From contig OZ220472.1 in assembly GCA_965115995.1 (NCBI GenBank), forward strand, positions 1,426,001 through 1,490,000: 64,000 nt of DNA, in the 5' to 3' direction. The notes below the pieces were generated by a model. That model was not told the origin of the DNA. It was given only the letters and a program-made list of their open reading frames with translations, and made no database searches. The translations under genes and the position numbers were made by a program. This DNA is from Poriferisodalis sp026713105. GTDB taxonomy: Bacteria; Actinomycetota; Acidimicrobiia; Acidimicrobiales; Poriferisodalaceae. Of the stretch, positions 54,330-63,750 are shown piece by piece (positions within the stretch are counted from its first letter, which is position 1; each line of letters begins with the position of its first letter).

Positions 54330-54502
54330 GGTGTAGCGACCTTCCTGTGGAGCAGCTCGACAGGGGAACCGAGCCAACTATGAAATCTACCGAATCGGCG
54401 CGCGTACTGCACGGCACTGCAGTGCAACGCACCGGCGGCCGGGCTGCGAACGCGACCGCGCGTCGCGTCGCGACAACGGTGTCAGGGTAGTGTCAGCCGC
54501 GC

Positions 54503-56266
54503 ATGGACCAGAGCGACGACGAGCCACAGCGCAGCAATGCGGGCGATGCGGGCGGGCTCCGCAGCCGCATGCGCGCGCTCGAAGAAGAGGTCACCCTGCT
54601 ACGGCGCAAACTGGCCGACACACCCGCCCGGGTCAGCACGCTCGAAGAGCGCCTGCTTGAGGCCAAGGGGCAGCTGTCCGCTGCGGTGTCGCAGAACGAG
54701 AAGCTGACCTACACGCTGCGTGAGGCGCGCGAGCACATCGCTGCGCTGCGAGAAGAAGTGGACAAGCTGACCCAGCCGCCTTCGGCCTACGGAACGTTCC
54801 TGTCCCGCAACGACGACGGCACCGCAGATGTGCATGCCAGCGGCCGCAAGATGCGCGTCGCCCTGCATCCCGATCTCGCCGACACCGAGCTCGTCGAGGG
54901 CAGCGAGGTGGTGCTCAACGAGTCCTACAACATCGTGCTGGCGCGCGGTCCCGAGACCTCGGGCGAGGTGGTCACCCTCAATGAGGTGCTCGAAGACGGA
55001 TTCCGGGCGCTGGTCACCGGTCGCGCCGACGAGGAACGCATCGTGGAACTCGCCGGCGATCTACGGGATCAGCCGCTCCGATCGGGCGACAACCTGCTGC
55101 TCGACGTGCGCTCCAACATCGTGCTCGAGCGCCTGCCGCGACCCGAGGTCGACGATCTGCTGCTCGAAGAAGTTCCCGACGTCACCTACGAGGACATCGG
55201 CGGGCTGGACACCCAGATCGAGCTCATCACCGATGCGGTGGAGCTGCCCTACCTGCACCAGGATCTGTTCCGCACCTACGACCTGCCGGCTCCGAAGGGC
55301 ATCTTGCTGTACGGCCCGCCCGGGTGCGGCAAGACGCTGATCGCCAAGGCGGTCGCCAACTCGCTGGCGGCCAAGGTCGGCGAGGTGTCGGGCCAGCAGG
55401 GCGCCCGCAGCTTCTTCATCAACATCAAGGGCCCCGAACTGCTCAACAAGTATGTGGGCGAGACCGAGCGCCAGATCCGGCGCATCTTCGAGCGGGCGCG
55501 CGAGAAGGCCTCCGAAGGCTGGCCGGTGATCGTGTTCTTCGACGAGATGGAGTCACTGTTCCGCACGCGCGGCAGCGGCATCAGCTCCGACATGGAATCC
55601 ACCGTGGTGCCGCAGCTACTGGCCGAGATCGACGGAGTCGAGGGCCTGCGCAACGTCATTGTGATCGGTGCCTCCAACCGCGAAGACCTCATCGACCCGG
55701 CGATCTTGCGGCCTGGACGCCTCGACGTGAAAATCAAGATCAACCGGCCTGACGAGCAGGCGGCACTGTCGATTTTCAGCACCTACCTGACGCCGAAGCT
55801 CCCGATCGACCAGATGGAAGTGGCCGATCTGGGCGGGGGAGACCCCCACAAGGCCGTGCGAGTGATGATCGAGCGCACCGTCGACGAGATGTACCGCCCC
55901 GACGACCTCAATCGCTTCTTGGAAGTCACTTACCAGAACGGTGACAAGGAAGTGATGTACTTCAAGGACTTCGCGTCGGGAGCGATGATCGAGAACATCG
56001 TGCGGCGGGCCAAGAAGAACGCCATCAAGCGTTCGCTGGCCACCGGCAGCAGCGGCATCCGGTACGACGACCTCATGGGCTCCATCCGCCAGGAGTTCCG
56101 CGAGCACGAAGACCTGCCCAACACGACCAATCCCGACGACTGGGCCAAGATCTCCGGCAAGAAGGGTGAGCGGATCGTGTTCATCCGCACCCTCGTCGAC
56201 CCCGACGACAGCGAGGCGCTCGGCGGCCGAGCCATCGAACGGGTACAGACCAGCCAGTACCTCTAG
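54503..56266 (+). CDS. mpa: Proteasome-associated AAA ATPase (Mpa/ARC)
   Basis: A 587-residue AAA protein. An N-terminal coiled coil (residues about 20-85) is followed by two OB-like domains and the AAA module with Walker A GPPGCGKT, Walker B VIVFFDEME and DNRK-like NREDLIDPAILRPGRLD. The C-terminal end TSQYL is the HbYX-type tail that docks into PrcA. The hexamer unfolds pupylated proteins for the 20S core. The gene opens the locus mpa-dop-pup-prcB-prcA-pafA. Confidence 0.95.
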   Translation: MDQSDDEPQRSNAGDAGGLRSRMRALEEEVTLLRRKLADTPARVSTLEERLLEAKGQLSAAVSQNEKLTYTLREAREHIAALREEVDKLTQPPSAYGTFLSRNDDGTADVHASGRKMRVALHPDLADTELVEGSEVVLNESYNIVLARGPETSGEVVTLNEVLEDGFRALVTGRADEERIVELAGDLRDQPLRSGDNLLLDVRSNIVLERLPRPEVDDLLLEEVPDVTYEDIGGLDTQIELITDAVELPYLHQDLFRTYDLPAPKGILLYGPPGCGKTLIAKAVANSLAAKVGEVSGQQGARSFFINIKGPELLNKYVGETERQIRRIFERAREKASEGWPVIVFFDEMESLFRTRGSGISSDMESTVVPQLLAEIDGVEGLRNVIVIGASNREDLIDPAILRPGRLDVKIKINRPDEQAALSIFSTYLTPKLPIDQMEVADLGGGDPHKAVRVMIERTVDEMYRPDDLNRFLEVTYQNGDKEVMYFKDFASGAMIENIVRRAKKNAIKRSLATGSSGIRYDDLMGSIRQEFREHEDLPNTTNPDDWAKISGKKGERIVFIRTLVDPDDSEALGGRAIERVQTSQYL

Positions 56267-56277
56267 AGTCCGGGGCG

Positions 56278-57786
56278 GTGGCGGTTCACAAGGTCGTTGG
56301 CATCGAGACGGAGTTCGGGATTCTCCATCGCTGCAACGGCGACTCCAATCCCGTTGCGGCGTCGTCGATGATCATCAACGCCTACGTCAACGGGTTCTTG
56401 TGCCAGCGCGTCAGCTGGGACTTCGAGGACGAGCAGCCGGGCATCGACGCGAGAGGCTTCAACGAGTTCGACGCGCTCGCCCCCGAGATCGAAACGCACC
56501 TGGTGAACGCCGTGCTCACCAACGGCGCTCGCTACTACGTCGACCACGCGCATCCGGAGCTGTCGACGCCGGAGTGCTCCGACGCACGCCAATGCGTCGT
56601 CTATGACCGGGCGGCGGAAGAAATCCTGATCCGCTCCATGCAGGCTGCGAACAATCTCTTGCCCGACGACGAAGAGCTGGTGATCCACAAGAACAACAGC
56701 GACGGCAAAGGCAACAGCTACGGCTGCCACGAAAACTACTTGTTGGACCGTGACGTTCCCTTCGGCAGGATCGTGACGCACATATTGCCGTTCTTCGTGA
56801 CTCGCCAAATCTTCTGCGGGGCCGGCAAGCTGGGCAACGAGGTGCCGATGGGCGACCGCTCGCCGGCGCCGTTCGGAGACCGGCCGTTCCAGATCAGCCA
56901 ACGCGCCGATTTCTTCGAGGAGGAAGTCGGTCTCGAGACGACGCTGAAGCGGCCCATCGTCAACACTCGCGACGAGCCGCACGCAGACACACGCAAATAC
57001 CGGCGCCTGCACGTGATCGTCGGCGACGCCAACATGAGCGAGGTCCAGACGTACCTGAAGCTCGGCACAACCTCGCTCGTGCTGGCCATGATCGACGACG
57101 ACTTTGTGTCCGAGCCGCTCACCCCGCTCGTTCCCGTCGCGGCGCTGCGTCAAGTGAGTTTCGACACCGCCTTGTCGGGACTCATCGAGCTGGTCGACGG
57201 CCGCCACATGCGTGCCATCGAGATCCAGTGGGAATACCTGGAGCTTGCCCGCAAGTACGCACAGAGCCACGGTCTCGATCCGGTCGGCGGCGACGACATC
57301 GGCAACGACATCTTGGACCGCTGGGAAGGCATGCTCACCGGGTTGGAATCGGATCCGATGAGCCTCGCGACGCAACTGGACTGGGTCGCCAAGCTGCGTT
57401 TGTATGAGGGGTTCGCCGGGCGCCACGACCTCGACTGGGACGATCCGAAGCTGGCCGCCCTCGACCTGCAGTACCACGACCTCCGCCCGTCCAAGTCGCT
57501 GGCGCGGCGCGTGGGCCTCGAGCGCATCACCACCGACGACGAGGTGAACGAGGCCGTGTCGGTGCCGCCGCCGACGACGCGCGCCTATTTCCGGGGCCGC
57601 TGCCTCGAGAAGTTCGGCGAGGAGATCGTGGCCGCCAACTGGGACTCGATGGTGTTCGACATCGGGACGGATCCGTTGCGCCGGGTGCCGATGCTCGAAC
57701 CGCTGCGAGGAACCCGGACGCACGTGGGTAACTTGTTGGACGAATGCCGCGACGCAGCCGAGTTGCTGCGACGGCTGGGCAACTAG
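56278..57786 (+). CDS. dop: Pup deamidase/depupylase
   Basis: A 502-residue glutamine-synthetase-like enzyme. It has VVGIETEFGI at the start, YVDHAHPELSTPECSDARQC (acidic metal site and Cys), the KNNSDGKGNSYGCHENYL motif shared with PafA, and NTRDEPHADTRKYRRLHV. In pathways with Pup ending in Gln it deamidates Pup; it also removes Pup from substrates. Here Pup ends in Glu, so only depupylation may be needed. GTG start at 56278, 11 bases after mpa. Confidence 0.95.
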   Translation: MAVHKVVGIETEFGILHRCNGDSNPVAASSMIINAYVNGFLCQRVSWDFEDEQPGIDARGFNEFDALAPEIETHLVNAVLTNGARYYVDHAHPELSTPECSDARQCVVYDRAAEEILIRSMQAANNLLPDDEELVIHKNNSDGKGNSYGCHENYLLDRDVPFGRIVTHILPFFVTRQIFCGAGKLGNEVPMGDRSPAPFGDRPFQISQRADFFEEEVGLETTLKRPIVNTRDEPHADTRKYRRLHVIVGDANMSEVQTYLKLGTTSLVLAMIDDDFVSEPLTPLVPVAALRQVSFDTALSGLIELVDGRHMRAIEIQWEYLELARKYAQSHGLDPVGGDDIGNDILDRWEGMLTGLESDPMSLATQLDWVAKLRLYEGFAGRHDLDWDDPKLAALDLQYHDLRPSKSLARRVGLERITTDDEVNEAVSVPPPTTRAYFRGRCLEKFGEEIVAANWDSMVFDIGTDPLRRVPMLEPLRGTRTHVGNLLDECRDAAELLRRLGN

Positions 57787-57860
57787 CGGGTCCCCTTCAG
57801 GCGGCAATCGGAACGCTCACGCATTCGAGACCAGGCAATCGAAACCGGAGGAGGCCCGAG

Positions 57861-58052
57861 ATGGCAGAACGCGAGCAGGTGCGACGGTCGGCTCCGAGGG
57901 AGACCACCGACACCACACATACCGACACGGCGTCGGAAGGGGCAACCGAACTGAAAGCCGAACTCGACGATCTTCTCGACGAGATTGACGATGTGCTCGA
58001 GACCAACGCCGAAGAGTTCGTGAAGAATTACGTGCAGAAAGGCGGCGAGTGA
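57861..58052 (+). CDS. pup: Prokaryotic ubiquitin-like protein Pup, C-terminal Glu
   Basis: A 63-residue, intrinsically disordered modifier. The C-terminal helix region LKAELDDLLDEIDDVLETNAEEFVKNYVQKGGE carries the Mpa-binding helix and the GGE ending. PafA links the C-terminal Glu side chain to substrate lysines. The encoded end is Glu, not the more usual Gln. A strong GGAGGAGG ribosome-binding site precedes the ATG at 57861. The stop overlaps prcB as GTGA. Confidence 0.97.
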   Translation: MAEREQVRRSAPRETTDTTHTDTASEGATELKAELDDLLDEIDDVLETNAEEFVKNYVQKGGE

Positions 58053-58903
58053 ACCCCATGCCGTTCTTCGCCCCAGGCGATGATCCCGGGGCGAGTTTTC
58101 TCGAACTGCTGCGACGTACAGGCAACGAGCCGTTTGGCGACCTCGCGCAGGTCGCTGCTGCCGAGGGCGGCCTCGGCTCCCTTGAGGGCTCCCACGCCAC
58201 CACCGTGCTCGCCGTGCGCAGTTCCGGCGGCGTGGTCGTAGCGGGGGATCGGCGGGCCACGAGCGGGCATCTCATCAGTCATCGCGATATGCGCAAGGTG
58301 TTTCCCGCGGATTCCTACTCGGCCGTCGCCATAGCAGGTGCGGCGGGCCCAGCGGTGCAGATGGTCCGCCTGTTCCAGCTGCAGCTCGAGTACTACGAGA
58401 AGATCGAAGGCAAGCCGCTGAGCTTGGAAGGCAAGGCGAATCAGCTTGCCGAAATGATCCGGGCGCACCTGCCCCAGGCAATGCTCGGCCTGCCGGTGGT
58501 GCCGATCTTCGCCGGGTACGACCCGGCTGACGGGCGAGGCAGGCTGTTCCAGTACGACGTGACCGGGGGCCGCTACGAGGAGCAGGACTACGCCACCGCA
58601 GGTTCGGGCAGCCTGCACGCGGGAACGGTCCTCAAGCTCGGGTTCCGCGACGACCTGAGCGAGCCGGATGCTCTGGCCCTCAGCGTGCAGGCGCTGTGGC
58701 ACGCCGCAGACGAGGACAGCGCCACCGGCGGGCCTGATCCGGTGAGGGGCATCTATCCGGTGCTCGCCGCAATCGGCGCCGACGGCTTCCGCCAGCTCGA
58801 CGATGCGGAATCAGGTGCGGTCTTCGCGGCGCTGCAAGCTGATCTTGCCAGCGGCGGGAGCGGCGGAGGGTCGTCTGCCCATAGAGGCGAGGTGCCGCGA
58901 TGA
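58049..58903 (+). CDS. prcB: Proteasome beta subunit
   Basis: A 284-residue proteasome subunit with an N-terminal propeptide. Autocleavage should occur before TTVLAVRSSGGVVVAGDRR, so the mature protein begins at Thr. The residue just before the Thr is Ala (SHA|TTV), where mycobacterial PrcB has Gly. The active-site Lys and Asp are present in GDRRATSGHLISHRDMRKVF. The start is GTG, overlapping pup; the stop overlaps prcA. Confidence 0.95.
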   Translation: MNPMPFFAPGDDPGASFLELLRRTGNEPFGDLAQVAAAEGGLGSLEGSHATTVLAVRSSGGVVVAGDRRATSGHLISHRDMRKVFPADSYSAVAIAGAAGPAVQMVRLFQLQLEYYEKIEGKPLSLEGKANQLAEMIRAHLPQAMLGLPVVPIFAGYDPADGRGRLFQYDVTGGRYEEQDYATAGSGSLHAGTVLKLGFRDDLSEPDALALSVQALWHAADEDSATGGPDPVRGIYPVLAAIGADGFRQLDDAESGAVFAALQADLASGGSGGGSSAHRGEVPR

Positions 58904-59640
58904 GCATGCCCGGGCTGTATGTCAGCCCTGAACAGCTCATGCAGGACCGGGCTGACTACGCCCGCAAGGGAATCGCCCGAGGTCGCTCGCTGGTGACGCT
59001 CGAGTACGACGGCGGCATTGCCCTGGTGGCAGAGAACAACAGCGCGACCCTGCGCAAGGTGTCGGAGATCTACGACCGGATCGCGTTCGGCGGCGTCGGC
59101 CGCTACATCGAGTTCGACCAGCTGCGCGTTGCCGGCGTCCGTCATGCCGAGTTGAAGGGGTACCAGTACTCACGTTCAGACGTCGAAGCCCGCAGCCTCG
59201 CCAACCAGTACGCGCAGATGCTCGGGCAGTTCTTCACCCACGAGCTCAAGCCGCTCGAGGTCGAGATCGTGGTCGTCGAGGTCGGCAGCGGCGACGAGGC
59301 CAACCAACTCTACCGGATCCAGTACGACGGGACCGTGATGGACGAGGAGACGTACTGCTGCATCGGCGGCGATGCCGATGCAGTGCGCGAGCGAGTCGCT
59401 GAGGGATACGACCCCGAATTCGATGCCGACGCGGCCATCGGGCTGGCCCGCGCCGCGCTCGCGGGGCCCGAACGCGAGATCACGGCGCCGGATCTCGAGG
59501 TGGCCCTGCTCGAGTCGATTGTTCCCGACACCTCGCACCGCCGCCGGTGCTTCCGGCGCCTCGACGACGCCGAGGTGGAAGCTGCGCTCGGCGACGACGC
59601 TGAAGAACCCGAAGACAGCGCTGATCAGGAAGATTCTTAG
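58900..59640 (+). CDS. prcA: Proteasome alpha subunit
   Basis: A 246-residue alpha-ring subunit. The N-terminal gate segment is SMPGLYVSPEQLMQDRADYARKGIARGRSLVTL, followed by GIALVAENNSATLRKVSEIYDRIAFGGVGRYIEFDQLR. The C-terminus is acidic (EEPEDSADQEDS), as in other actinobacteria. It forms the outer rings of the 20S core to which Mpa docks. The ATG overlaps the prcB stop. It is followed immediately by repeat B2. Confidence 0.95.
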   Translation: MSMPGLYVSPEQLMQDRADYARKGIARGRSLVTLEYDGGIALVAENNSATLRKVSEIYDRIAFGGVGRYIEFDQLRVAGVRHAELKGYQYSRSDVEARSLANQYAQMLGQFFTHELKPLEVEIVVVEVGSGDEANQLYRIQYDGTVMDEETYCCIGGDADAVRERVAEGYDPEFDADAAIGLARAALAGPEREITAPDLEVALLESIVPDTSHRRRCFRRLDDAEVEAALGDDAEEPEDSADQEDS

Positions 59641-59641
59641 C

Positions 59642-59754
59642 GAGCCGCGCGGGTAGGTGCGTCCGCGTTGGAGGCAGCAGAACCCTCTGCTCCCGCGATC
59701 CAGCAGGTCGCAACGTCGCAGAGTCCCCTGCCGCCTCCAACGCTATGGCATCTG
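59642..59754. repeat. Repeat family B, copy B2 (filled form) between prcA and pafA
   Basis: It has the same 113-bp layout as B1. Flank 59642-59664, stem arms 59665-59680 and 59728-59743 (16 bp with one A-C mismatch, which is G-U in RNA from the opposite strand), then flank TATGGCATCTG. The 47-base core loop is nearly identical to that of B1. It starts one base after the prcA TAG and ends 35 bases before pafA. Confidence 0.85.
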
Positions 59755-59789
59755 TGCCTCCCCGCTCGGGTCCTTAGGGGCGAAGTACG

Positions 59790-61157
59790 GTGAGCGCCGT
59801 GCAGCGGCGCATCATGGGTCTCGAGAACGAGTACGGGGTCACCTGCACGCTGCGAGGGCAACGACGGCTGAGCCCCGACGAGGTGGCGCGCTACCTGTTC
59901 CGCCGGGTGGTCTCGTGGGGGCGGTCCAGCAACGTGTTCCTGGCCAATGGCGCCCGCTTGTATCTCGACGTCGGCAGCCATCCCGAGTACGCCACTCCTG
60001 AGTGCGATTCGGTCTATGACGTGGTGTGCCACGACCGTGCAGGCGAGCGGATCCTCGAGCAGCTCGTCGCCAGCGCGACCGAGCGGCTGGCCGAGGAAGC
60101 CTTCAACGGCACGATCTTCCTGTTCAAGAACAACACCGACTCTGCCGGCAACAGCTACGGCTGCCACGAGAACTACCTGACCAGCCGCGCCGACGATTTC
60201 TCGAACTACGCCGAAGTGCTGATCCCGTTCCTGGTCACGCGCCAGATCTACGCCGGGGCGGGCAAGGTGCTCAACACCGCCAAAGGCGCCCGCTATTGCA
60301 TCACCCAGCGGGCCGAGCACATCTGGGAAAGCGTGTCGAGCGCAACCACCCGCAGCCGCCCGATCATCAACACCCGTGACGAGCCCCATGCCGATGCCGA
60401 GCGATTTCGCCGCCTGCACGTCATCGTCGGCGACTCGAATATGAGCGAGTACACGTCGTTTCTCAAGATCGGCGCGGCCGCACTGATGCTGCGCATGCTC
60501 GAAGACCCCGCAGTGGTGCTGCGCGACATGACGCTGGAGAACCCGATCCGTGCGATTCGCGAGATCAGCCACGACATCACCTGCCGTCGCAAGGTGCGGC
60601 TGGCGAACGGACGCGAGGTCAGCGCCGCGGACATCCAGTCTGAGTACCTCGAACGGGCTCTGCGCTTCGCCGAGACCAATGACCTCACCGAGGAGGAGTC
60701 GCGTGCGCTGGGCATGTGGGAGCACGCCATGACAGCGATCAACGACGACCCGCTGAAGCTGGACCGGGAGGTGGACTGGGTCATCAAGCACAAGCTGCTC
60801 ACGGGCTACGCCGATCGCAATGAGACCGGCTTCGATGACCCCCACATCGCGTTGCTCGACCTGCAGTACCACCACGTTCACTCGACGCGAGGCGTCTTCT
60901 ACCTGATGCAGCGGGCCGGTCACGTCGAGCGGGTGCTCGATGAGGCTGACGTCAGCCGGGCGATCGAGGAAGCGCCGCAGACGACGAGGGCTCGACTGCG
61001 CGGGGCGTTCGTTCGTGAAGCCAAGGCGCGGCGCCGCGACTACACCGTCGACTGGGTACACCTGAAGCTCAACGACCAAGCGCAGCGAACCGTTCTGTGC
61101 AAGGACCCGTTCCGCTCCCACGATGAGCGGGTCGACAAGCTGATCGAATCGCTGTGA
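59790..61157 (+). CDS. pafA: Pup-protein ligase
   Basis: A 455-residue glutamine-synthetase-like ligase. It has MGLENEYGV at the start, DVGSHPEYATPECDSVYDVV (catalytic Asp and metal site), KNNTDSAGNSYGCHENYLT and NTRDEPHADAERFRRLHV, paralogous to dop. It activates the Pup C-terminal Glu with ATP and joins it to substrate lysines. The start is GTG at 59790, after repeat B2 and the nearby promoter region. The adjacent downstream gene is DUF3866-like. Confidence 0.95.
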   Translation: MSAVQRRIMGLENEYGVTCTLRGQRRLSPDEVARYLFRRVVSWGRSSNVFLANGARLYLDVGSHPEYATPECDSVYDVVCHDRAGERILEQLVASATERLAEEAFNGTIFLFKNNTDSAGNSYGCHENYLTSRADDFSNYAEVLIPFLVTRQIYAGAGKVLNTAKGARYCITQRAEHIWESVSSATTRSRPIINTRDEPHADAERFRRLHVIVGDSNMSEYTSFLKIGAAALMLRMLEDPAVVLRDMTLENPIRAIREISHDITCRRKVRLANGREVSAADIQSEYLERALRFAETNDLTEEESRALGMWEHAMTAINDDPLKLDREVDWVIKHKLLTGYADRNETGFDDPHIALLDLQYHHVHSTRGVFYLMQRAGHVERVLDEADVSRAIEEAPQTTRARLRGAFVREAKARRRDYTVDWVHLKLNDQAQRTVLCKDPFRSHDERVDKLIESL

Positions 61158-61243
61158 TGGGTGCCGTGACACGCAATGTGATCCGCCGGATTCCGCTGCG
61201 GAGCGCCGTCCGGCGCCGACACCCAGCCGGCTGAAGGCGCCAG

Positions 61244-62278
61244 ATGCCGCGCTTCGCGCGCCTGGGGGCCGCTGAAGTGCGTGACGTCAGGCCTGGACTG
61301 CAGCGGATGAAGCTCTCCGACGGGAGTGAGGCGTACGCGCTGACGGATTTCTGCGGCCCGGTTGCGGTCGGTGATGAGCTGCTCGTGAACACCTCGGCGA
61401 TCGACCTGGGCCTCGGCACCGGCGGCGCCCATGTCGTACACACGAATCTCAGCGCGCCCTATGAGGGCGCCGGCGGCGCGGGCCGAGTGATGAAGGCCCG
61501 ATACCTCGCCGAGCAGCTGCCCGTTGATGCGTACGAGGAAGCTGCATCTGACGAGGCCGCGGCGTTGGAGCTGCCCTCGCTGGCGGGCACGAGGGTCGTG
61601 CTGTGCGTGCTGCACAGCCACGCCCTGGCGCTGGCTGCCACGGTCTGCGATGCCACAGCCAGCGCGCCGGGCTACGTCATGACCGACGGCGGAGCACTGC
61701 CGTTCGTGCTGAGCGATCTGGCCGCGGTGTGCCTCGAACGGGGCGTGATCGCGGCGGCCGTGAGTGCTGGGCAGGCCTTCGGTGCGCCCATCGAGGCGGT
61801 CACGGTTGCCTCGGGAGTTGCAGCGCTGGCGCAGCAGCAGATCGAACGTGTGGTGGTCGCACCCGGGCCTGGGCACCTCGGCACCGCCAGCCCGCTGGGC
61901 TTCTCGGCGCTGGACCTGGCCGGCCACGCGGCAGTGCTGGACCGGCTCGGTGCGGAGACGGCGCTGGCGGTGCGGGCGTCATCGGACGACGAGCGGGATC
62001 GGCACCGGGGCATCAGCCACCACACCCGAACCGTTGCGGCACTGTCGCCGCAGCGCACGGTGGTGCCGGTGCCCGCCGGCGTGGCTGCAACGCCTGACGA
62101 CGCCAAGTGGACGGCCTCCCTGGGCGAACGGGCGGTCTGGTCGGAGCCGGTAGCGGTGACCGAAGCGCTCGCTGGGATTGACCTGGCGGTCACGTCGATG
62201 GGCCGCCCGCTGGCGGACGATCGGCAGGCATGCCTCTGGCTCGGTGCCGCGGCGGCGTGGCTGGCGGAGACACCATGA
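61244..62278 (+). CDS. DUF3866-like protein
   Basis: A 344-residue protein that resembles the DUF3866 family found near actinobacterial proteasome genes. It has VRPGLQRMKLSDGSEAYALTDFCGPVAVGDELLVNTSAIDLGLGTGGAHVVHTNL, a mid-region MKARYLAEQLPVDAYEEA, and ALAQQQIERVVVAPGPGHLGT. No function is established. Alternative assignments are possible. The ATG at 61244 is used. The stop overlaps lepB as ATGA. Confidence 0.7.
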   Translation: MPRFARLGAAEVRDVRPGLQRMKLSDGSEAYALTDFCGPVAVGDELLVNTSAIDLGLGTGGAHVVHTNLSAPYEGAGGAGRVMKARYLAEQLPVDAYEEAASDEAAALELPSLAGTRVVLCVLHSHALALAATVCDATASAPGYVMTDGGALPFVLSDLAAVCLERGVIAAAVSAGQAFGAPIEAVTVASGVAALAQQQIERVVVAPGPGHLGTASPLGFSALDLAGHAAVLDRLGAETALAVRASSDDERDRHRGISHHTRTVAALSPQRTVVPVPAGVAATPDDAKWTASLGERAVWSEPVAVTEALAGIDLAVTSMGRPLADDRQACLWLGAAAAWLAETP

Positions 62279-62985
62279 GCTCTCCCGACGCGGCTGACGG
62301 CGAGTCTGACGCCGAGTCTGACGCCGACGATGGGAATGCACCCGCGGTCCAGCCGGATGAACCCAGCGGTGCCGACCTCGATGGCGGGGTGAGGGGCGCA
62401 CCCGGTATGCGGGCCAGACATCCGCGACCTCACCGGCCACCGCGCATCCGGCGGGCCATGAGCCAGCGCTCGCGCAACCTGCTCTCGTGGGGGTGGGTGC
62501 TCGCGACGGCGGTAGTGCTCGCTCTGCTGATGCGGACATTTCTCATCGCCGCGTTCTTCATCCCGTCCGAATCGATGGAGCCGGTGCTCGCGGTCGGCGA
62601 CCGCCTGCTGGTTTCCAAGCTCAGTTACCGCATCGGCGACCCCGATCCCGGCGATGTCGTCGTGTTCCGGACTCCAGAGTCGATGCAGCCCTCCGAAACC
62701 GCCGAACTCATCAAGCGAGTGGTGGCAGTCGGCGGGCAGACGGTTGGGGCAGTACGCGGCCGGCTCGTCGTCGACGGGGTGCCGGTGGCCGAGGACTACC
62801 TGCCGCCCGACGTGTACACCCGCGATTTCGGTCCGGCGCAGGTGCCTGCGGGATACGTGTTCGTCATGGGCGACAACCGCGGTTCGAGCCAGGACAGCCG
62901 CGTCTTCGGGCCCGTCCACGAGGGCGAGATTGTCGGGCGGGCGTTCGCGCGCTTCTGGCCTCCGAACCGGCTCGGCGGCCTGTAG
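62275..62985 (+). CDS. lepB: Signal peptidase I
   Basis: A 236-residue membrane protease. A long acidic cytoplasmic tail is followed by one membrane anchor (WVLATAVVLALLMRTFLIAAFF). The catalytic Ser is in FIPSESMEPVL and the Lys in LIKRVVAVGG, and GDNRGSSQDSR is the third conserved box. It cleaves export signal peptides outside the membrane. The ATG overlaps the upstream stop. A GDPD gene follows convergently. Confidence 0.95.
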   Translation: MSSPDAADGESDAESDADDGNAPAVQPDEPSGADLDGGVRGAPGMRARHPRPHRPPRIRRAMSQRSRNLLSWGWVLATAVVLALLMRTFLIAAFFIPSESMEPVLAVGDRLLVSKLSYRIGDPDPGDVVVFRTPESMQPSETAELIKRVVAVGGQTVGAVRGRLVVDGVPVAEDYLPPDVYTRDFGPAQVPAGYVFVMGDNRGSSQDSRVFGPVHEGEIVGRAFARFWPPNRLGGL

Positions 62986-63003
62986 GTCTTCAGCAACACT
63001 GCT

Positions 63004-63732
63004 TCAGCATGACTGCGCCTGAGCGTCCGATGGGTCGATGCCGGCGAGCAGGCGGTCGACGTGATCGCCATAGAGGCCGTCGAGTCCCATGTCGCGCAGC
63101 CCCGTCGCCAGCCGGGTGTGCTGGACGTCCCACCCGAAACAGAAGCGCTCGAACCGGTGGAAGAGCGCCGCTAGGCCGCCCGTCCAGTCCTTGGCAGGCA
63201 GGTTGATCGCGTCAATGCCGACCTCGGCCATCGCGGCAGCCCGGCGCTCGGGGCCTTCCTTCATGCGGCGGACCCGGGTGGAGTCGACGATGTGGGCAGT
63301 GGTGCGGCCGCGCACGTCGACGAGCAGGTCCCAGTCTCCATGGCACAACCAGAGGCGGTCTTCTGCGCCGGCGGCGCGTGCGACCTCAATGACGGCGTCG
63401 GCAGCAGCGGGGTCCTTCAGGTCGACGGACAGTTCGAAGTCGGTGCCGCACGTCTCGTACAACTCCGCCAGCGTGGGAATGTCGGGGCCGATGCGCTCCC
63501 GCTCGAACGAGCTGAACGGGCGGCGAACGCCGCGGTGCCACACGACGCCGTCGTGATCGAGCATGGGATGACCGTCGCGGCTGAGCCAAACGTCGGTCTC
63601 GAGGCCGGTCGCCCCCATGTCCAGAGCCGTGGCGAACGTCGCGAGGGCATTCTCTGGGCCATGAGCCCGCCCGCCGCGGTGTGCGAATGCAATCGGGGGC
63701 GTGCGCAGTGACGGCAATGGCTGCGGGGGCAC
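63004..63732 (-). CDS. Glycerophosphodiester phosphodiesterase family protein
   Basis: A 242-residue GDPD enzyme. It has FAHRGGRAHGPENALATF (catalytic His and metal site), ETDVWLSRDGHPMLDHD and DLKDPAAADAVIEVA with the expected acidic residues. It hydrolyses glycerophosphodiesters to glycerol-3-phosphate and alcohol. A GTG at 63730-63732 is used; a TTG 15 bases later is possible. No signal peptide is visible. Confidence 0.85.
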   Translation of the reverse strand: MPPQPLPSLRTPPIAFAHRGGRAHGPENALATFATALDMGATGLETDVWLSRDGHPMLDHDGVVWHRGVRRPFSSFERERIGPDIPTLAELYETCGTDFELSVDLKDPAAADAVIEVARAAGAEDRLWLCHGDWDLLVDVRGRTTAHIVDSTRVRRMKEGPERRAAAMAEVGIDAINLPAKDWTGGLAALFHRFERFCFGWDVQHTRLATGLRDMGLDGLYGDHVDRLLAGIDPSDAQAQSC

Positions 63733-63750
63733 ACCTCTATCGTGCCATTC

